DNA of 64,000 nucleotides from Pyropia yezoensis (Eukaryota; Rhodophyta; Bangiophyceae; Bangiales; Bangiaceae). How positions within the stretch are numbered: the first letter of the stretch is position 1; each line of letters begins with the position of its first letter. The translations under genes and the position numbers were made by a program. Below the pieces are notes generated by a model. It had not been told where the DNA came from. It did not search any database and saw only the letters and a program-made list of their open reading frames with translations. The stretch is from assembly GCA_009829735.1 (NCBI GenBank), contig CM020619.1, positions 20,899,816 through 20,963,815 on the forward strand, given 5' to 3'. Shown here one piece after another: positions 59,201 through 64,000 of this stretch.

Positions 59201-60575
59201 CCCCTCTCTCGCGTGTGAATAGCGTAGTCCACTGCACCCCAGAGCAGGGCACGGGCCACGGCCGCCAACCATCCCTACACCGCGGGCGTGTTCTGGCACC
59301 TGGTGTCCCTTGGTCGCCATCCAGGGTCGACGCCAAGTCAGGGCCAGGGATGCTACAGGCACCCGCACTTCAGCCAGCACCACTACCAGCGCCGACAACG
59401 GCGCACACGACACAGACGCCGAGACCGACTTGCGGTCTGCCCGCCGCGCCGACACGCGCTTGCGGTCTGCCCGCCGCCGAGCTGGCCACGTACAGCCAGT
59501 GCGGTCACCTCCTCCAACATGTTGCTATCCACAGCCGACGGTCGCCGCCAGCGCCGCCACGCCATGTCCTCCGCCGACGTCACAGTGGTCGGTACCACCC
59601 CTCAAAGCCGGCTCCTTCAGACACAGAGGGCCGGATTGGGCGGGCTGCGCAAAGCTCCACCTCGTGCATTCTCGGATGACGAGGATGGTGAGTTGTAGGA
59701 ACGATTCATGTGCTGTACCTGGAGCACAGCGCCAAATCAATTCCTTCACGCTCACGCGCGGCCTGTCTCGAAGCAGCGCGTCACGCACACGGGACGCACC
59801 TCGCCGACATTTCGCCAGCCACGTCGCGCAATCATATCGGCCCACGTTTCAGAGCAAGGCACGCGTTCCCACTGGCCAATCATACGCACGACACGTTTTC
59901 CCCGCTTTGCGGGATCCCACACAACACGGCTCAAACCGGGCTCGGAGACCGCAAACCGGCCTGCAAGTACTCGCTTCGTTTCAGGGAACCGGGCGGGTCG
60001 TGAAGGGAATTTCACTTCACTAACAACCCTGGCTGCCTGAAGGGCCGTCAGGGCACAAAGTTAACAAAGCTGGTCGTGGTTTAGTAAAGCGGGGTGGAAG
60101 CACGGCTTCCATTTCACCGGTCGACCTCAAGCACGGGCAAACCTGGGTTCCGTCTGCCCGGGGGGCCACAGATGGCGCCGATTTCGCCCGTGGTTCTGGC
60201 AAGACAGCCGGAACCCGCCAAACGGAGCAGAGCAGTGACCTTCACCAAAAGTCCTCTCCACGCGTGACAGGCCTTTGTGGCCCCATGCGGGCCCTTTCCG
60301 GGTTGCGACCAGGGTTGCAGTTTGCGGCTGTGCGCGCCGGGGTGGCCATATTTCGGAAAAGTACTCTAGAAGCTCCGCTAATGAGAACCCATACATATAG
60401 TATGGGGTTTGGGTCACACCGATAGACATGCTCTATCGAGGGAGAATTACTGTGAACCCGTGAGTGAAAGTACCTCCATGCCAGTACCTCCGTGGTCGCG
60501 ACCGCCATCGTCCATCTCCTTCGCGTCCGCGTTCCGTTGTGCCTCGTCCCCCGCCCTCACCCCCTTCCTACCTCC
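59201..60575. other. Intergenic region upstream of TBCC
   Basis: A 30-bp tandem duplication sits at 59431-59490 (unit starting TGCGGTCTGCCCGCCGC). Open frames on both strands are Pro/Ala/Arg-rich and unrecognised. The stretch nearest the TBCC gene contains an AT-rich ACATATAGTATGG at about 60392 that could be a core promoter, though this is a guess. Confidence 0.4.
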
Positions 60576-62074
60576 ATGGAGCCCCCCGCGGGCCTCGCGG
60601 CCCGCTCCGCCTCCCGCGCTGCGGTATTGGCAGCGCGCGCTGCGACGCGAGCGGCGGCGGCGACCGCCGACGCCGACGCTGCCGGCGAAGGCCCCGCCCT
60701 CCTCGACAGCCTCCTCGCACCTGTGTCTGCCGCGCGGGCATCGCTGGTCGCTGCCGCCGCCGCATACACCCCGGGGGGAGAGACAAAGGGGGAGAAGGGC
60801 GGGGCGGCTGCCGCGGCGGCGGCCCCGGCTGGCAGTGGCGACGCCACCGCCTCCGCCACCGCCTCCGCCACCGCCTCCGCCACCGCCGCCGCCACCGCCG
60901 CCACCGCCGCTACCGCCGATGCGGCCGACGCAGCGGCCGCGGCCGCGGCGACTGCCCGTGCCGCAGCCGCCGCCGCCGCGTACGCGTTGCTGCCGTCGCA
61001 GCTCCGGCGGGTGGACGAGGAGGTTGGGGAGCTCGAGGCAGCGGTAGCGGCGGCGCGGCGGTGGGCCGTGGCAGCAGCGGCGGAAGCGGGCACGGCCGGC
61101 ACCGCTGCCGCTGCCGACACAGCGGCGGCGGCGACGGCGGAAGAGTCGGCGGCGGCGACCGCAGCAGCGGCGGCGGCGGCGTCTGCGGCAGCGGCGGCCG
61201 CGGATGGGGCGTTTGGGGATGAGAGGTGGGGGGAGGAGGCTGCCGCCGTGGCCGCCCCCGCCTCTGCTGCGGACACAATCGCCGCCGCGGCTCTTGGTGA
61301 TCCCGCCCCTTCCGCTGCCCCTGCCGACGCCACGGGCGGCGTCGGCGGATGTGGTGGCTGCGCGGTCGACGGTGGGGCTCCCCCCCCGCCCGCCGCCCCC
61401 GGCGGCCGCACCCTGACGCTGCGCCCCCCCCCTGGCACCACCCTCACCCCCCCCCCCCAGTCGTCGCCGGTCGGTCGGTCATCCTCACCGACGCCCGCGG
61501 CTGCACTGTCCACTTGCTGGCGCCGCTGGCATCCCTCACCCTCACCCGCCTCACCCACTGCACAGTGGTAGTGGGGGGGGTGGCCGCGTCGCTCCACGCC
61601 TCTTCCCTTGACGGGTGTGTGGTGCACGTGGCGGCGGCTGCGCAGGTGCGCCTCCACGGGTGCGTCGACAGTGACTTTCACCTAGCGGTGCGGGCGCCGC
61701 CCGTCATAGAGGGGTGCACCCGCCTCCGCTTTGCGGCGGCCGACCTCGACTTTCCGGGCCGTGCCGCGGTGGTGGCGGCCGTGACGCCGCCGCCACCGCT
61801 ACCGCCGCCGCCGGGCGACGAGGTGGCGGCGGCCGCCATGGCCGCCGCCCCGCGCAACCGGTGGGCCGAGGTACAAGACTTTGACTGGCTCCGGGGGGGG
61901 CCGAGTCCAAACTGGGAGGCGCTCGTGTCACCCAGTCAGCTCACCGGGCCTGTCCGCGTGGGCTTTGACACAGCCGGCGCCCCTGGGGGCGGCGCGGATC
62001 CGGACGGACAGGGAGGGAAGCCCCCCGCGACGTCCACCGGCCCCGATGGTGACGCCATGGCCACAGACGCATAG
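60576..62074 (+). CDS. TBCC: Tubulin-folding cofactor C (frame switch in a C12 run)
   Basis: TBCC acts with cofactors D and E to release assembly-ready tubulin dimers and stimulates GTP hydrolysis by tubulin. The N-terminal part is very Ala-rich and contains a YALLPSQLRRVDEEVGELEAA helix like the end of the family's spectrin-like tubulin-binding domain. The C-terminal beta-helix (C-CAP/TBCC) domain spans about 61460-61760. The catalytic arginine-finger motif Q-x-R-x-H is at 61643-61657 (QVRLH). The family's end signature follows at about 61855-61923 (W-x2-V-x-DFDWL and SPNW). The first half is in one frame to about 61446 and the second in another. A run of 12 C at 61447-61458 is where they meet: one more C would join them, or the CAG after the run is a splice acceptor. 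The protein is longer than usual (about 500 against 340-350) because of Ala runs. I took the ATG at 60576; an in-frame ATG-like start at 60492 is possible. Confidence 0.88.
61447..61458 (+). repeat. C12 homopolymer at the TBCC frame switch
   Basis: Twelve consecutive C followed by AG, at the point where the open frame changes. A length error in assembly, a real indel or a 3' splice site are all possible. Confidence 0.7.
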
Positions 62075-62630
62075 AGCTGTACAGACGACAGGGCGGTGCC
62101 CTGTGTGATGCGGTAGGGGGCCGACCGCCAGCCCCCGCGGGGCACTATTGAAAGGGGGGGGGGGGAGGGGGCGTGGACAAAAGTGAGCAGGTAGGAGCTG
62201 TTGCGGCCCGCGTAAAGGATGGGCAGAGTCGCGCTGCTGCACCGCCGTGGTTCCGGCCAGCGTTGGCGCGCCCGTGCCTGCCGCGGGTGGAAGAAAAAAC
62301 TTTAGGACAGATAAGAAGAAAGGGGTGCGCCCCTGCACACCCACGCCTGGCCGGAACGGGGGCGGCAACGCAAGGCACAATTAGAGGGGGCAACAGCGGT
62401 AGGCATAGCCGCCCGCCCCCCTGACAAAACACCAATATACAACAGCGGGGGAGGACAGAGGCGCGGCACGCAGGGGGCGGCGTCGCTCACATGTGCGGGA
62501 AGCGCCGTGCCTCACACACCGCACCCACCCTCCCCCCTTTTCCACGGCCGCCCAACAGACTGGACGCCCCCACCGCCACACCGCCGTCGCCGCCGCCAAT
62601 GATGCCGCTGCCCTGCTCCCGTCTAAAGCT
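62075..62630. other. Convergent intergenic region between TBCC and the J-domain gene
   Basis: This holds the 3' ends of two converging genes. It has a G-run at about 62153-62166 and several short C or G runs. No gene, RNA or repeat is recognised. Confidence 0.5.
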
Positions 62631-64000
62631 TTAGATGCCGACCGTCCCGTATGCATCGTACTTCGCGCGCGTACCCGGCTCCTTAAGCGCCGTGTAAGCC
62701 ACGACAATGGACTTCATGACGCGGGTGCTCTCCTCCTGGTTGTCCCGGTTCCGGTCGGGGTGCCACTTCATCGCCTTGCGGCGGTAAGCGCGCTTGATCT
62801 CCCCAGCGCTCGCCGCCGCCGAGACGCCAAGGACTGCGTAAAAGTCAGACGACAAGCCGCCGCCGACGCCGCCCGCGTAGCCGCCACCACCGCTGCTGCT
62901 GCTGCTGCGGCCGCCCGTCCAGTCCTTGGTGTAGGCCTGGCGGCCACCATACCCGGCACTCCCGCCGGTGCGGCTGCGGCTCCGGCCACCCGACGCGTAG
63001 CCGCCGTACCCCGAAGAGGACGACGAGGAGGCTGAATAAGACGAGGAGGAACCCCCCCCGGCCGACGGATCGTACGCCCACTTGTAGCCGCCACCATGGT
63101 AGCTACTCGCGGAGGTGCTACCCCAGCCTCCCCCACTGCCCGCGTACGGGTCGTACGTGCTCCCCGAGCTCGCGCCCGCCGCCGACGATGCCGAGCCCGT
63201 GCCGTTGCCCACCCAGTCCCAATACTCTTGTGAATTTTGTTGGCTCCACGCGCCTGACCGCGTGCCGCTGCTGCCGCTGCCGCCGCCGCCACCCCCCGCG
63301 CCCCTTGCCCACGAGTTCCCTGCGCCCGCCCACCCATATCGGTCCCCCTTCCATGACTGCCAATAGCTGCTCCATGTGCGGTCATCCGTGTCGACCGTCT
63401 CCCAGGCGCCCGCGTTGGACGCAAACCACGACTCCCACGCCGCCCGCTTGGAGGCGTCCGCCGCGGTGTTCACGTCGGCGGCATAGCGGGTCTTGCGGGA
63501 CCACACGGTCTCAAATTCCGCCCGCATTGCGTCACGGACCGCCACCCACGCACGCCAGATGGCATCTTCTGCTTCCGCGCGGCGGCGGCGCTCCTCTGCG
63601 TCAGCGGCGCCCGCCCAGGCGGCCGCCGCAGGCGCAGGTGCACCCGCAGCTGCGGTGGCGCCGCCGACGCCCGCCGACGCTGCCCGCACCGCCTCGTGAT
63701 AGGCGTCGACCTCAGCGCTCACGCGCTCCTGAGTCAACGCCTGCAGCGCCGTCGCGGGCAGGCCATGCATCTGCGCCGCCCGCAGCAGCGCATCGCGCGT
63801 GGCGTCCGCGGCCACACATGCCACCGCCGCGGCGGCGCCGAGGTGGCCCTCCCCCGCTAGCGACGCGGCGGTGATCACGTCGGTGAGACTGGCACGGTAG
63901 ATAGTTACGACTTCCACCCCATACGCCATCCAGTGCGAGTAGTCGTGGACGTAGGCGGCCGAGCCCGGGGCCGAGGCACGGTAGTAGAGGCGGATGGTGG
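62631..64000 (-). CDS. J-domain (DnaJ-type) protein with C-terminal J domain, partial
   Basis: The minus-strand frame is open to the window edge, so the N-terminus is missing. An internal Met at 63929 is preceded by at least 23 sense codons of plausible protein. From that Met: residues about 1-125 are Ala-rich and helical; about 125-230 have several Trp (WESWF, WSSYWQSWKG). Residues about 230-360 are a long Gly/Ser/Tyr low-complexity linker. Residues 362-432 are the J domain, beginning DFYAVLGV with HPDR as the HPD motif at 390-392 and ending KYDAYG. J domains stimulate Hsp70 ATPase, so this is probably a co-chaperone. A J domain at the extreme C-terminus is less common than at the N-terminus. 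No zinc-finger or substrate-binding domain of type I/II DnaJ is seen, making it a type III protein. It ends tail-to-tail with TBCC. Confidence 0.85.
   Translation of the reverse strand, partial: TIRLYYRASAPGSAAYVHDYSHWMAYGVEVVTIYRASLTDVITAASLAGEGHLGAAAAVACVAADATRDALLRAAQMHGLPATALQALTQERVSAEVDAYHEAVRAASAGVGGATAAAGAPAPAAAAWAGAADAEERRRRAEAEDAIWRAWVAVRDAMRAEFETVWSRKTRYAADVNTAADASKRAAWESWFASNAGAWETVDTDDRTWSSYWQSWKGDRYGWAGAGNSWARGAGGGGGGSGSSGTRSGAWSQQNSQEYWDWVGNGTGSASSAAGASSGSTYDPYAGSGGGWGSTSASSYHGGGYKWAYDPSAGGGSSSSYSASSSSSSGYGGYASGGRSRSRTGGSAGYGGRQAYTKDWTGGRSSSSSGGGGYAGGVGGGLSSDFYAVLGVSAAASAGEIKRAYRRKAMKWHPDRNRDNQEESTRVMKSIVVAYTALKEPGTRAKYDAYGTVGI

Noticed and set aside
1-64000. CRISPR arrays, tRNA or rRNA genes, bacterial operons
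   Set aside because: No regularly spaced repeats, no cloverleaf-like or rRNA-like segments were recognised, and the content is eukaryotic.

Overview
The window looks like nuclear DNA of a GC-rich eukaryote, most likely an alga. The supports are Ty3/gypsy chromoviruses, a tubulin-folding cofactor C gene, a J-domain gene, and host proteins full of alanine, glycine and serine runs with few or no introns. A bangiophyte red alga (Porphyra/Pyropia type) is my best guess, but this is inference from composition and gene style; a chlorophyte is not excluded.

Most of the window is nested retrotransposons. Three copies of one chromovirus family are present: A (3792-12989, minus), B (24861-34235, minus) and C (48163-57541, plus). 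A truncated fourth copy, F, lies at about 16064-16923. B and C have two about 469-bp LTRs with the inverted ends TGTGGCA/TGCCACA (mutated at the outer ends of both C LTRs) and clear 5-bp target duplications (CCCCC for B, CCCAC for C). A has no target duplication and its two LTRs belong to different subfamilies, so it is probably a recombinant. Other gypsy lineages are G (12990 to about 15900), E (16924 to at least 24855) and D (about 44237-59200). D is split in its gag gene by C. E is entered by B downstream of its coding part and cut at its 5' side by F.

The unusual feature of the A/B/C family is a large gene on the strand opposite to gag-pol, between pol and the 3' LTR. It would encode about 647 residues: a Pro/Gly-rich N-terminus, a conserved central region and an Arg/Ser-rich C-terminus like an SR domain. 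It ends tail-to-tail with pol, about 110 bp away, in all three copies. Differences between copies A and B are mostly synonymous, so the protein appears to be under selection. The LTR itself carries an open frame on the same strand with a Cys cluster resembling half of a Zn2Cys6 motif. Element E also has a long reverse-strand frame downstream of pol, so the layout may be older than the family.

Between B and D (34236-44236) is a non-LTR region. It holds a long frame of about 1,345 codons with a SWIM zinc finger, a cysteine cluster and a C-terminal Ulp1-type (C48) protease, interrupted by two TAG codons; it looks like a DNA-transposon protein. About 5 kb of unassigned sequence follows.

The right end (60.5-64 kb) is ordinary gene space. 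A TBCC gene on the plus strand (one frame switch in a C12 run) converges with a J-domain gene on the minus strand that leaves the window. The left 3.8 kb is GC-rich, with homopolymer runs and no gene I can support.
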